A DNA stretch of 64,000 nucleotides from Sulfitobacter sp. CW3 (GTDB taxonomy: Bacteria > Pseudomonadota > Alphaproteobacteria > Rhodobacterales > Rhodobacteraceae), in NCBI RefSeq assembly GCF_019392245.1, contig NZ_JAHXRL010000002.1, positions 248,001-312,000 on the forward strand, read 5' to 3'. Position numbers and translations under genes: made by a program. Below, in pieces: positions 55,951-64,000 of the stretch. The notes beneath the pieces were generated by a model that made no database searches, was not told the origin of the DNA, and worked only from the letters and a program-made list of their open reading frames with translations. How positions within the stretch are numbered: position 1 is the first letter of the stretch; each line of letters begins with the position of its first letter.

Positions 55951-57540
55951 CTAGCCCAGATCGATCTTTCTGGAAACGGAAATTGACCCGACCGCGCCCG
56001 TGGCCCAGCCATGGAAGGCCGACGAAAACTTGCCCGCCTCGCCGCCTGCGACAACGATGTGGATGTATTCTTTGGCAGCGAATTTCGGGGCCAGCTGCGC
56101 CAGTTTTTCCGGCCCCATCTTTTCGGCATCGGCAACAGGAATGCCCGCGCCGGAATGGTCGTCCTGCACCATTTCGCTCAAGGGGCGCGATGTGACTTCT
56201 TGAATGCGGTCGCGCAGACGGTCCTTGGAATAATCGCCGTCAACGGTCAGCGTGTTGATGTGTTCGGGGCACACCACCAGCAGCGCATCAACAGGCAGGT
56301 TGTGCAATTTGGGCATAAACACACCCTCAAGCCCCTGCCCCAGTGACCCTGCAATCTGATCCGGCTTGCGCGAGGTTTGGTCGACGATATGCACGGGGCC
56401 ACCTGTCATGGCAAAGACGGTCACAACGGAATCCTCCGCCTTGAAACCACGCTCGACATGCAGCGGCTCCCACGGTGACACGGATTCATTTTCGGCAAAG
56501 CACATGGTGTATTTCATCGGGTTGCCCAACACCGAGCGTTCAACGCCCCCCGTCGTTGCCCCGCCGACATTACGGATCACCAACCGCAGCGCCCGGCCGA
56601 TGGTGGCGTTGGCGCGGTTGCCCGCCCCCATCGCACCAAGGCCCGCATTCATGCCGTTTTTTTCCACCACAGGGCCGTTCACGACCATCACCGTCGCGGC
56701 CCCCATTGTGGTTGCCGTCACCCCGTGGATGTTGAATTCATCGGTGCAAACGGCCTCGACCGCGGCGATAACAACGGGCAGGTATGCAGGCTTGCAGCCA
56801 GCCATCACCGCGTTGATCGCGATTTTTTCGACCGTGCCAACACCCATGTTCGGGGGCACGGTTGCCACGACATCTTGCGGGTCGCGGTGGGTGCCGGCCA
56901 GCATCCGCATCACCCGTTCGGGGGTTGGCGGCACCAATGGCAACCCGTCCGAAAACCCCTGATCGAACATGAATTCGGCCACGTCATCGCCGCTGGCCAC
57001 CTCGACCTTGCGGGCGCGCAAAACGCTGCCGTCTGCCTCGGCGCGCAGTTTGTCGTATATCTCGGGATCAAAGTGTTTTGACCCGCAACCGGGCCGCCAC
57101 GCGGGCAAGCTATCCCAGTCGATTTGCGCGGCGGGCTGGCGGGTTTCCATGGCGATCTGATCGGACAGTGCTTGCCAGTCATCGCGCACGAACCCTTCGA
57201 ACTTGGTGACGACCTTGCCACCCTCATCGATCCAGAACGCGGCGGGCACAATTTCGATGTCCCAGTTAAACGACGCCTTGCACCCTGCATCTGCGAGCAC
57301 CGGCATGGTCAGCCCGTGACGCTGTGCGAAATCGGCATTCTTATCGCCGGACTGGCCCAGCACGACCATTTCGATACCGCCGCCATAGGCCTTGAACAGC
57401 CCCTCAAGAACCGGACCCGCAATGTTGCAGGTTTCGCAATCTTCTTTCACGAAACACACCAAGCTGGGGCCCGTGCCGTCAAAAGCCTGCGCCGTTCCGT
57501 CCAGGGTATTAAGTGTGAAAGCCTGCGCCGCATCGATCAT
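55951..57540 (-). CDS. Thioredoxin-fused protein of unknown function, partner of the UGSC selenoprotein
   Basis: A 529-residue protein. Residues 1-130 are a thioredoxin/TlpA-like domain with the redox motif CETC (Cys35, Cys38) and cis-Pro99 (EIVPAAFW). It has no signal peptide, so it is cytoplasmic. From residue 150 (GCGSKHFDPEIYDKL) a domain of about 380 residues follows that I do not recognise as a characterised enzyme, though it is highly ordered: SDGLPLVPPTPERV, GVGTVEKIAINAVMAGCKP, TATTMGAATVMVVNGPVVEK, and AGGEAGKFSSAFHGWATGA. It lies 24 nt before the UGSC gene, in the same strand as the Sec genes. It probably reduces or works with the selenoprotein. The ATG at 57540 has GGAGGG upstream; an open frame to 57591 nears the tRNA-Sec gene. 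Confidence 0.82.
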   Translation of the reverse strand: MIDAAQAFTLNTLDGTAQAFDGTGPSLVCFVKEDCETCNIAGPVLEGLFKAYGGGIEMVVLGQSGDKNADFAQRHGLTMPVLADAGCKASFNWDIEIVPAAFWIDEGGKVVTKFEGFVRDDWQALSDQIAMETRQPAAQIDWDSLPAWRPGCGSKHFDPEIYDKLRAEADGSVLRARKVEVASGDDVAEFMFDQGFSDGLPLVPPTPERVMRMLAGTHRDPQDVVATVPPNMGVGTVEKIAINAVMAGCKPAYLPVVIAAVEAVCTDEFNIHGVTATTMGAATVMVVNGPVVEKNGMNAGLGAMGAGNRANATIGRALRLVIRNVGGATTGGVERSVLGNPMKYTMCFAENESVSPWEPLHVERGFKAEDSVVTVFAMTGGPVHIVDQTSRKPDQIAGSLGQGLEGVFMPKLHNLPVDALLVVCPEHINTLTVDGDYSKDRLRDRIQEVTSRPLSEMVQDDHSGAGIPVADAEKMGPEKLAQLAPKFAAKEYIHIVVAGGEAGKFSSAFHGWATGAVGSISVSRKIDLG

Positions 57541-57603
57541 GTGCCACCCTCCCAAGTATGCATTTGCACATTGATGGGGATTATAGCCCAATGTCCAGAC
57601 ACT

Positions 57604-57698
57604 TGGCGGAGGTGGATGGGAATCGAACCCACCACACGCCTATTCGACGCGTCCATGGTTTTGAAGACCAGGGAAGCCACCAGACTCCAGTCACCTCC
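57604..57698 (-). tRNA. selC: Selenocysteine tRNA, anticodon UCA
   Basis: 95 nt including CCA. 5' GGAGGTG pairs with CACCTCC near the 3' end, discriminator G, encoded CCA. Anticodon loop CTTCAAA reads UGA (anticodon at 57662-57664). T loop GGTTCGATT and a long variable arm (ACGC/GCGT). It has the extended acceptor and D arms of tRNA-Sec. It lies between selB and the thioredoxin-fused gene on the same strand. Confidence 0.96.
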
Positions 57699-57739
57699 GT
57701 TTGGGCGGACCCTAACGGCAGGGGCTGACGGGTGAAAGA

Positions 57740-59626
57740 TCAATCATCAGGTTGTGCCATCTGGCGCGCATCACCATCGCGGTAGGTCACCCCCGCTGCA
57801 TCAAAATATTCAAGCAGCGGGACGATGAACTTGCGACTGGTGTGCAATATTTCACGCGCTTGGCCCGTGGTAAAACGCATCGGGGGCGGGAATGCGCCCC
57901 TCAAGGTTTTGCCAGCGGTGGCGACGGATTGCGCATGAAAGACAAGCCGCTGGTTCAGGCCGACATTGATCATGGCTACGGCTGTTTGACGGGCGATCAA
58001 CAGCTCGATCAGGTCGGCGTCGTCGCTGTTCTGCACGAGATCGCTCAGGCTCGGCGGCGTGGTGCCACCGTCCCCTAGCTGTGTTTCGATCTCGGCCATA
58101 CGATCCTTTTGCAACGGCGTCATTGCCGCAGCGGGGTCGTGTGTGGCCAGCCCGATCTGGCCCTCGGCGATACGGATATCCCCTGCTGCGGCCAAGGTGT
58201 TTTCCACATATCGGGTCAGCATTGACGATTGGGCGCGGTTTACCATTTTGGCACGCGGGGCAAAGCGTTTGAGCGGGTGCGCGGCGTGAAAGGTTCTCAT
58301 ACTTTCAAGCAGATCGTTCTGCGCGCTCTTGATCGCTGGGGCCGATGCAATCCACCCTGTATCGATCACGCCGATTTCTGCCCCCAACGTCGATAGCACA
58401 AGCGCCGCGCTTTGCTGCGCGATCCGCGCGACATCCGCCAATTTTGCGCTGCCCCGCCCCTGCGCACAAAGCGCTTGTGCGATTGCAGAGACATCACCAC
58501 CAGAAGCCGCCTTCATCACGGCTAAGCGCAGCCCGTCACCGGATTTCACACCGCTTGCGGCCGGATCAAGCACCACAGCACCGCCGATGGTTTCGGCAGG
58601 TGACAAGGCACGCAGGATCATCCGCTGGCCCGCATAGCCCGTGACAGGCTTGCGAAACCGAAGCTGCGCGAATGCGGTATTCCCGTGTTCAACCTGCCCC
58701 CCGCCCATCAGCCGCACCGTCGCGACGGCATGGGTCGTGCCGAAAAGCACCCTCACTTCAGACATATGCCTAAGCGGTTTTGGCGCGTCAGGCAGCAGCA
58801 CCAGCTCCACATCCATGCAATCGCTGGGCGCGCATAGCCCGTCAGCCGCCAGAACATCCCCCCGTTCAATCTCCTCCGGAGCTATCCCGCGCAGATTGAC
58901 CGCTGTGCGTTCCCCATGGGTCACCCGATCCCGCGCCGCGCCGCGCGATTGCAGCCCCCGGATCGTGACGGGCCGGTTTTGCGGTTGCAGGGTGATGGCG
59001 TCGGACAGGGCCAAATCACCGCCCAGCAACGTGCCGGTTACAACGGTTCCCATTCCCTGCACCGTAAAAACACGATCAACGGGAAGGAAACTTGCAGCGG
59101 GGTTCTGCGCCTTCGATGCCTCACCCAACAACTGCTCTAACCGGTGATGTAGTGACTGGATGCCAGCGTCTGAATCCGCAGAAACAGGGATCAGGTCAGC
59201 AGCCCCCAAACCCAAGTGTTCAAGCCCATCGCGGATCGTTTCAAGCCGCGCATTCAGATCATGAGGGTCCAGCAAATCAACCTTGGTCACAGCGACAAAC
59301 CGGACCGGAACACCCAGCAATTTCGCAATGCGCAAATGTTCAAGCGTCTGGGGCGCGATGCCATCGACAGCGGAAACCACCAGCAGCGCCGCCTGTGCAC
59401 CCGTGGCCCCTGCGACCATCGCACGGATGAAATCCTCGTGGCCCGGCGCATCGATCAGGTCAACGGTACCGGACGGATAGCGGCAATAGGCAAAGCCCAG
59501 ATTGATCGACAGCCCGCGCTGTTTTTCCTGCGCCAAGGTGTCGGTTTCCATACCGGTCAGGCGGCGCACAAGCGTGGTTTTTCCGTGGTCCACATGGCCG
59601 ATCACGATGACGCAGGCAGAGGTCAT
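57740..59626 (-). CDS. selB: Selenocysteine-specific elongation factor SelB
   Basis: A 628-residue GTPase. G1 GHVDHGKT (residues 10-17), G3 DAPGHEDF near residue 60, G4 TKVDLL near residue 115. EF-Tu-like domains follow, then C-terminal winged helices for SECIS binding, ending AGVTYRDGDARQMAQ. The start overlaps the selA stop by 4 nt. It delivers Sec-tRNA to UGA at SECIS-bearing mRNAs. tRNA-Sec follows 41 nt after the gene. Confidence 0.97.
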   Translation of the reverse strand: MTSACVIVIGHVDHGKTTLVRRLTGMETDTLAQEKQRGLSINLGFAYCRYPSGTVDLIDAPGHEDFIRAMVAGATGAQAALLVVSAVDGIAPQTLEHLRIAKLLGVPVRFVAVTKVDLLDPHDLNARLETIRDGLEHLGLGAADLIPVSADSDAGIQSLHHRLEQLLGEASKAQNPAASFLPVDRVFTVQGMGTVVTGTLLGGDLALSDAITLQPQNRPVTIRGLQSRGAARDRVTHGERTAVNLRGIAPEEIERGDVLAADGLCAPSDCMDVELVLLPDAPKPLRHMSEVRVLFGTTHAVATVRLMGGGQVEHGNTAFAQLRFRKPVTGYAGQRMILRALSPAETIGGAVVLDPAASGVKSGDGLRLAVMKAASGGDVSAIAQALCAQGRGSAKLADVARIAQQSAALVLSTLGAEIGVIDTGWIASAPAIKSAQNDLLESMRTFHAAHPLKRFAPRAKMVNRAQSSMLTRYVENTLAAAGDIRIAEGQIGLATHDPAAAMTPLQKDRMAEIETQLGDGGTTPPSLSDLVQNSDDADLIELLIARQTAVAMINVGLNQRLVFHAQSVATAGKTLRGAFPPPMRFTTGQAREILHTSRKFIVPLLEYFDAAGVTYRDGDARQMAQPDD

Positions 59627-61008
59627 TGCGGGCGTGCGTGGCCGATTGCATCGACGACCAGCGGCAGCTCTGCATCCGTTACCGTGCGCATATCCAGCAA
59701 AACCTGATCTTGATGAATGCGGCCGATCACCGGCACCGGTGCACGTCGCAATGCATCGGCCAGTGTTTCCGCCGTCATGTCAGGATGGGCAATGCTGACC
59801 GCAACGCTTTGCAGCCCTTGTTGGGGCAGCGACCCGCCCCCGACATAGGCATCTGATGGAATGACTAAGGTCGTAACCAGCCCGTCAAGCTGCGCAGCAA
59901 GCGCGTTCGCCCGCGCCTGCACATCGGCCAACGGCTCTGACAGCATTTTGAGGACAGGAATGGTTTGGAACGGGTCATGCGGCGCGCGGTACAAACGCAA
60001 AGTCGCCTCGAGTGCTGCAAGGGACAGCTTGTCGATCCGCAGCGCCCGCAGCAGCGGATGCGACCGGAGTTTTGCAATCACATCGGCCTTGCCCGCGATA
60101 ATGCCTGCTTGGGGTCCGCCCAACAGTTTGTCGCCGGAAAACATCACCACATCGACGCCAGCCCTAAGGATATCTGCGACAACGGGTTCGTCCGTCATCC
60201 CATAGGGCGACAGATCGATCAGCACACCACTGCCCAGATCCTCCATCAAAATCAGGTTCCGGTCTTTGGCCAGCTTGGCCAGATCACGTCTGGCGGGTGC
60301 CGACGTAAAACCGACGATCTTGAAATTGCTGGTGTGGCTTTTCAGCAAAACGGCAGTGTCGTCATTAATGGCTTCTGCATAATCGCTTAGCCGGGTTTTG
60401 TTCGTCGCGCCGACCTCGCGCAGGATGGCCCCGCTTTGCGCGATCACATCAGGCAGGCGGAATGATCCACCAATCTCGATCAGTTCGCCCCGCGAGGCGA
60501 CGACCGTGCGTCCCATCGCCGTGCCCATCAGCCCCAACACAACGGCGGCTGCGCAATTATTCACGATCAACGCGGCCTCTGCGCCTGTCAGTTCGCAAAT
60601 CAGCGCCTCCGCATGATCATAGCGCGAACCGCGTTTGCCGGTGGTCAGGTTCAGTTCAAGGTTGGATGGGTTCAGGCCCACATCCCGCATGGCCTCGATC
60701 GCTTGCGGCGCAAGGCGCGCACGGCCCAGATTGGTGTGGATGATAATGCCCGTCGCATTGACCACGGCGCGCAGGTTCAGCCGCCGCTCTTGTTCGATCA
60801 CGGTCCGCAGGCGGTCGGCAAAGGCATCGCCCACAAAATCAGGAAGCTGCACCAGATCGCCCTTGGTGATCGCGCGGCGCAGGTTGGCCAAGGTCAGGCG
60901 CAGCGCGGCGACCACTTCATCACGGCTATGGGTATAAATCAAAGCGCCTATGGTCGGAGAGGTCAGCATCGCCTCGATCTGGGGCAGTTGTCTAAGTTGA
61001 TCGTTCAC
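59623..61008 (-). CDS. selA: L-seryl-tRNA(Sec) selenium transferase SelA
   Basis: A 461-residue PLP enzyme converting Ser-tRNA-Sec to Sec-tRNA-Sec. N-terminal tRNA-binding domain begins PQIEAMLTSPTIGALIYTHSR; catalytic Lys294 is in VVMFSGDKLLGGPQAG; VNATGIIIHTNLGRA near residue 83 and NNCAAAVVL near residue 150 are typical of SelA. It heads the Sec cassette. The selenophosphate synthetase gene selD is not in the window. Confidence 0.97.
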   Translation of the reverse strand: MNDQLRQLPQIEAMLTSPTIGALIYTHSRDEVVAALRLTLANLRRAITKGDLVQLPDFVGDAFADRLRTVIEQERRLNLRAVVNATGIIIHTNLGRARLAPQAIEAMRDVGLNPSNLELNLTTGKRGSRYDHAEALICELTGAEAALIVNNCAAAVVLGLMGTAMGRTVVASRGELIEIGGSFRLPDVIAQSGAILREVGATNKTRLSDYAEAINDDTAVLLKSHTSNFKIVGFTSAPARRDLAKLAKDRNLILMEDLGSGVLIDLSPYGMTDEPVVADILRAGVDVVMFSGDKLLGGPQAGIIAGKADVIAKLRSHPLLRALRIDKLSLAALEATLRLYRAPHDPFQTIPVLKMLSEPLADVQARANALAAQLDGLVTTLVIPSDAYVGGGSLPQQGLQSVAVSIAHPDMTAETLADALRRAPVPVIGRIHQDQVLLDMRTVTDAELPLVVDAIGHARPQ

Positions 61009-61076
61009 ACAAGCACCTGCCCTTTGATAACCGTCAGTCTATCCCGACGGCAGGCAAGGGCAAGGCAGTTCAAACG

Positions 61077-61994
61077 TTACACCGCGTCTTTGACGGCAAG
61101 ATCAGCCATCTCAAGTGCTGCTTCGCGCGTAGACGCGACCGCGATGAACAGACCGTTGTGGCAGAATTTCGCACCTTTGACGCCGCAAGCAGCTTCGAGC
61201 GCATCATCCGTGAGACCGGCCCATGCAGCAGGCAAATCCGCGCGCTGCTCAAACCCGTCGCCACTAAGACGAATGCCGGTGATCGCCCAATCGCTGTCCC
61301 TTGGGTGGACAACGAATAGCAGATGATCGGCCCCGGCGGTTTCAATGGCTTTGCGGAATGGCATCCCCATCGGCAGTTCCAGCACACGCGACGGACCCGC
61401 TTGGGTGATCGCCTCTAGCACAGTGGCCTCGGCGCGCCGCTTGGCCGCCTTGCCCGCAATCGACCCTTCGATAAAGGCGCGGGCAATAGGCAGCGCCGCA
61501 GCAAATGCGCGATCATCCGCATCCGGGCTGCGGTCATCAAAGACCGGCTTGAGCGTGCCCAAAAGCGCGGGCAAGGTCAGTCCGGCAAGCTGCCCAGCGG
61601 CCGCGGGGGCCAGATCACCGTTGTCCACCAGATCAATCGGCAGAACAAACCCGGTGTCGAAGCTGCTGTGGATGTCGTCGATATCTGCCTCAGGAACACC
61701 AAAGGCGCGCAGATAATCGCGGCCGTAATGTGCCCAGATCAGCCCGAATGAACTGTAGGGCTGGCCATCTTCGCGCAGGGGATTGGGGCGTTGGTGGTGG
61801 TCGAATATCTGCGCATCGGCATCATATTCGCGGCCCACGTCATAGATGATTTTATCCGGCGCGGCTGTGGTCCATTTCGCATCGCGGCTGCGCACCAATT
61901 CGGCCTGCGGAAACAGGCGCGTCAGAATGACAGAAGACAATAATTCATCAGCATGAAAACCGCCGGAATGCGTAACAAGATGGGTAATGGTCAT
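61077..61994 (-). CDS. MYG1 family protein (DHH-like metal hydrolase)
   Basis: A 305-residue MYG1 (UPF0160) family protein. N-terminal HSGGFHADELLSSVI and IFDHHQRPN carry the metal-binding His/Asp residues of the DHH-like fold. Eukaryotic MYG1 is an exonuclease; the bacterial function is not established. C-terminus includes FCHNGLFIAVASTREAALEMA. It precedes selA on the same strand with a 68-nt gap, but is probably a separate unit. Confidence 0.88.
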   Translation of the reverse strand: MTITHLVTHSGGFHADELLSSVILTRLFPQAELVRSRDAKWTTAAPDKIIYDVGREYDADAQIFDHHQRPNPLREDGQPYSSFGLIWAHYGRDYLRAFGVPEADIDDIHSSFDTGFVLPIDLVDNGDLAPAAAGQLAGLTLPALLGTLKPVFDDRSPDADDRAFAAALPIARAFIEGSIAGKAAKRRAEATVLEAITQAGPSRVLELPMGMPFRKAIETAGADHLLFVVHPRDSDWAITGIRLSGDGFEQRADLPAAWAGLTDDALEAACGVKGAKFCHNGLFIAVASTREAALEMADLAVKDAV

Positions 61995-62101
61995 GAGCGG
62001 CCTCTAAAATAATATGCTGAACAGCGCGGCTGAAAAAAGCAAGACGCCACCCGATGGGAAGCGTCTTAGGCATGATGCGATCGTCGATATAGCGGCGGGG
62101 C

Positions 62102-62413
62102 TTAGTGGGTCCAGGCACCGCGGCGCGCTGTGGCAAAGTTTTCACCATAGCCACCCGGGCGAATATTGGAGCGGCGTTTGTGCGGCTCTTGGATGACGGC
62201 GTCGATGCCGTGATCCTGCGCATACTCGACTGCTTCTTCTTTGGTCTCAAACCGCAGCTTGACCTGCGTTTGCGTGTCATGGGACGATGTCCAGCCCATC
62301 AACGGGTCAATCTCGCGCGCGTTTTCTTGATCAAACTCAAGCAGCCAAACGTGCGTTTTGGCTGTGCCAGATGACATTGCTGTTCGTGCCGGTTGATAGA
62401 TGCGAGCGCGCAT
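62102..62413 (-). CDS. Complex I accessory subunit (NDUFS4/ETC_C1 family)
   Basis: A 103-residue protein matching the ETC complex I subunit family (NDUFS4-like). Start [21 protein letters not shown], core [22 protein letters not shown], then [10 protein letters not shown] and the tail [14 protein letters not shown]. In alphaproteobacteria this protein associates with NADH dehydrogenase. It is a single gene, away from nuo genes. Confidence 0.9.
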   Translation of the reverse strand: MRARIYQPARTAMSSGTAKTHVWLLEFDQENAREIDPLMGWTSSHDTQTQVKLRFETKEEAVEYAQDHGIDAVIQEPHKRRSNIRPGGYGENFATARRGAWTH

Positions 62414-62551
62414 GGGTAATTCTCCACTTTGGTGGCGTACGTATCGAACATTTAGGACAAGGTATCAAGTTATCACTGGCATTTGTAAATAAAACACCTT
62501 GCAAATGCTGCGCCGCAGCATAGTTTAGAGACAGCCCATCGGAGCAACCCC

Positions 62552-62836
62552 ATGAACCCCCTGAATTTATTCGCCCTAAATACCCAATTTGCGTCGCTTT
62601 TGTTTGATACTCAGGCGGTGATGACCCTGCGTATTCTGGGGATGGCTGGCCTATTGCCGCATGCCAGCGGGGAAAATTCACGGATGGTCAAAGAAAAAGG
62701 CCCCGCGATGGCCCAAGCGTATAAATCCGCGACCAAGGCCGCAATGGCAGGGGGCAGCCCCGATCAGATCATGACCGCGGCGATGGAACCCGTCAGCAAA
62801 AAGGTGCGCGCCAACCGCAAGCGCCTCACAAAATAG
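62552..62836 (+). CDS. Small helical protein, loosely phasin-like, function unknown
   Basis: A 94-residue protein with an amphipathic helical N-terminal half (LFALNTQFASLLFDTQAVMTLRI) and a basic C-terminus (KKVRANRKRLTK). I have seen similar proteins called antifreeze protein in Rhodobacterales annotations, with no functional basis that I know. It is followed by a long hairpin and uvrB. A weak phasin-like appearance is the best description. Confidence 0.6.
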   Translation: MNPLNLFALNTQFASLLFDTQAVMTLRILGMAGLLPHASGENSRMVKEKGPAMAQAYKSATKAAMAGGSPDQIMTAAMEPVSKKVRANRKRLTK

Positions 62837-62844
62837 GAGGTTTG

Positions 62845-62880
62845 TGCGCCGTTCAGGCGGCTGCCTCTTGAACCTGCGCA
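62845..62880 (+). terminator. Long hairpin after the small protein gene
   Basis: TGCGC / GCGCA outer stem, then GTTCA / TGAAC and an inner GGC / GCC; A run follows on the plus strand rather than T. It begins 8 nt after the stop. Confidence 0.6.
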
Positions 62881-62891
62881 AAAACATGACA

Positions 62892-62914
62892 CCTTAGGGG
62901 GCAACCCCCAAAGG
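62892..62914 (+). promoter_or_regulatory. Hairpin covering the uvrB ribosome-binding site
   Basis: CCTT, A, GGGGG, CAA, CCCCC, A, AAGG: a 9-bp stem with one A-A mismatch. The right arm is the AAGG of the uvrB Shine-Dalgarno (AAGGA), 8 nt before the ATG. It could limit uvrB translation unless melted or bound. Confidence 0.6.
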
Positions 62915-62922
62915 ACTTTGCC

Positions 62923-64000
62923 ATGGCCTACGCCCACTCTGACAGTTTGCCAGAACGCAAGGAAGCGTTCCTATCGAATCCCGCACCCGATGTGCGTGAC
63001 CGCCTCAAGCTTGAAGGCGGCAAAAAGTTTGTTTTGGCAACAGAATTTGAACCAGCAGGCGATCAGCCAACCGCGATCAAAGAACTGTCCGGAGGCGTGC
63101 GCGCAGGCGAGCGTGATCAGGTTCTGTTGGGTGCGACCGGGACGGGTAAGACGTTCACGATGGCCAAGGTCATTGAAGAAACGCAGCGCCCCGCCATCAT
63201 TCTGGCCCCGAACAAGACATTGGCGGCGCAGCTTTATGGCGAATTCAAAGGGTTCTTTCCCGACAACGCCGTCGAGTATTTCGTCAGTTACTACGACTAC
63301 TACCAGCCCGAGGCCTATGTCGCGCGGTCTGACACGTTCATCGAAAAAGAATCGCAGATCAACGAACAGATCGACCGTATGCGCCACTCGGCCACCCGTT
63401 CGCTGCTGGAACGTGACGATGTGATCATCATTGCATCCGTATCGTGCATCTATGGTATCGGGTCTGTCGAAACATACGGCGCGATGACGCAGGATATTAA
63501 GGTCGGCACATCCTATGACCAACGCAAGGTCATCGCCGATCTGATCGCACAGGCGTATAAACGCAATGATGCCGCGTTCCAGCGCGGCACGTTCCGGGTG
63601 CGCGGCGATTCGCTTGAGATTTTCCCCGCCCACCTTGAAGACCGCGCATGGCGTCTGTCATTCTTTGGCGAGGAGTTGGAGAGCATCACGGAATTCGACC
63701 CGCTGACCGGCGAAAAGACCGGTGCCTTCGACCAGATTCGCGTTTACGCCAACAGCCACTATGTGACGCCCAAACCCACAATGAATCAGGCGGTGATCGG
63801 CATCAAGAAAGAGCTGCGGATGCGGCTGGACCAGCTTGTCGCCGAAGGCAAACTGCTGGAAGCGCAGCGGCTTGAGCAGCGGTGTAATTTCGACATCGAG
63901 ATGTTGGAAGCCACGGGCGTCTGCAACGGGATCGAGAACTATTCACGCTATTTGACGGGCCGCGCGCCGGGTGAGCCGCCCCCCACGCTGTTTGAATTTA
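62923..64000 (+). CDS. uvrB: Excinuclease ABC subunit B (5' part, cut at window end)
   Basis: The first 359 codons of UvrB, open to the right edge. It has [14 protein letters not shown] near residue 42, Walker A GATGTGKT (residues 70-77), the beta-hairpin [40 protein letters not shown], and [12 protein letters not shown]. It is a damage-verification helicase with UvrA and UvrC in nucleotide excision repair. ATG at 62923 with AAGGA 8 nt upstream. Confidence 0.97.
   Translation, partial: MAYAHSDSLPERKEAFLSNPAPDVRDRLKLEGGKKFVLATEFEPAGDQPTAIKELSGGVRAGERDQVLLGATGTGKTFTMAKVIEETQRPAIILAPNKTLAAQLYGEFKGFFPDNAVEYFVSYYDYYQPEAYVARSDTFIEKESQINEQIDRMRHSATRSLLERDDVIIIASVSCIYGIGSVETYGAMTQDIKVGTSYDQRKVIADLIAQAYKRNDAAFQRGTFRVRGDSLEIFPAHLEDRAWRLSFFGEELESITEFDPLTGEKTGAFDQIRVYANSHYVTPKPTMNQAVIGIKKELRMRLDQLVAEGKLLEAQRLEQRCNFDIEMLEATGVCNGIENYSRYLTGRAPGEPPPTLFEF

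Noticed and set aside
55405..61008. Recent mobile element carrying the Sec cassette
   Set aside because: No integrase, transposase, direct repeats or clear base composition shift are visible. tRNA-Sec is not flanked by an attachment-site duplication that I can see.

Overview
The window looks like a chromosomal segment of a marine alphaproteobacterium of the Rhodobacterales (Roseobacter group). This rests on gene content and order: complete ethylmalonyl-CoA pathway genes, an sdhCDAB cluster split by extra genes, sucCDAB-lpdA, H-NS/HvrA-like and PRC-barrel proteins, LuxRI, argH-lysA, Entner-Doudoroff edd-eda, and TIGR02302 and TIGR02186 proteins that are typical of this order. I see no phage, transposase, CRISPR array or rRNA. 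Naming the genus would need a database search.

Layout. 1-4.5 kb: the end of a nucleoside-type (BMP family) ABC importer, then a TauE/SafE permease with its TIGR02186 partner. 4.5-8.7 kb: an SDR and an SF1 helicase, then a LuxR/LuxI quorum-sensing pair with a small overlapping upstream ORF. 8.7-13.6 kb: ccr, an acyltransferase and ecm. 13.7-17.6 kb: an H-NS-like protein, deoD, a DUF1989 protein and a flavin dehydrogenase. 17.4-23.7 kb: sdhB, an FkbM methyltransferase, a lipoprotein, sdhA, sdhD, sdhC and mdh, all on the minus strand. 24.9-28.4 kb: TauE, then mcl2-nnrU-DUF1737-mch. 28.8-38.1 kb: sucC, sucD, sucA, sucB, two MAPEG proteins and lpdA. 38.2-47.8 kb: plsC-ftsX-ftsE, a zinc-ribbon protein, then argH-lipoprotein-DUF2834-lysA-TIGR02302, divergent from tlpA. 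47.8-50.7 kb: a Hint-domain protein, an LpxR-like protein and a MarR-like regulator. 50.7-55.4 kb: edd-eda, divergent from a GlcNAc-type kinase and nagA. 55.4-61.0 kb: a compact selenocysteine cassette. 61.1-64.0 kb: MYG1, a complex I accessory subunit, a small protein and the start of uvrB.

The genes from 8.7 to 38 kb connect metabolically. Ccr, Ecm, Mcl2 and Mch are ethylmalonyl-CoA pathway enzymes that assimilate acetyl-CoA, feeding glyoxylate and succinyl-CoA into the TCA cycle; Suc, Sdh, Mdh and the 2-oxoglutarate dehydrogenase complex lie among them. The sdh and suc operons share a distinctive double palindrome (TTTGTGATCAC, 13 nt, GTGATCACAAA) with identical spacing, which suggests one regulator controls both.

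The most notable locus is 55405-61008 (minus): selA, selB, tRNA-Sec, a thioredoxin-fused protein of unknown function and a selenoprotein of the UGSC-motif family. The selenoprotein is split by an in-frame UGA (55648-55650) that would look like a stop; a bacterial SECIS-type hairpin follows the UGA at the expected distance. The decoding machinery and its probable client thus sit in one transcriptional direction. selD is not in the window.
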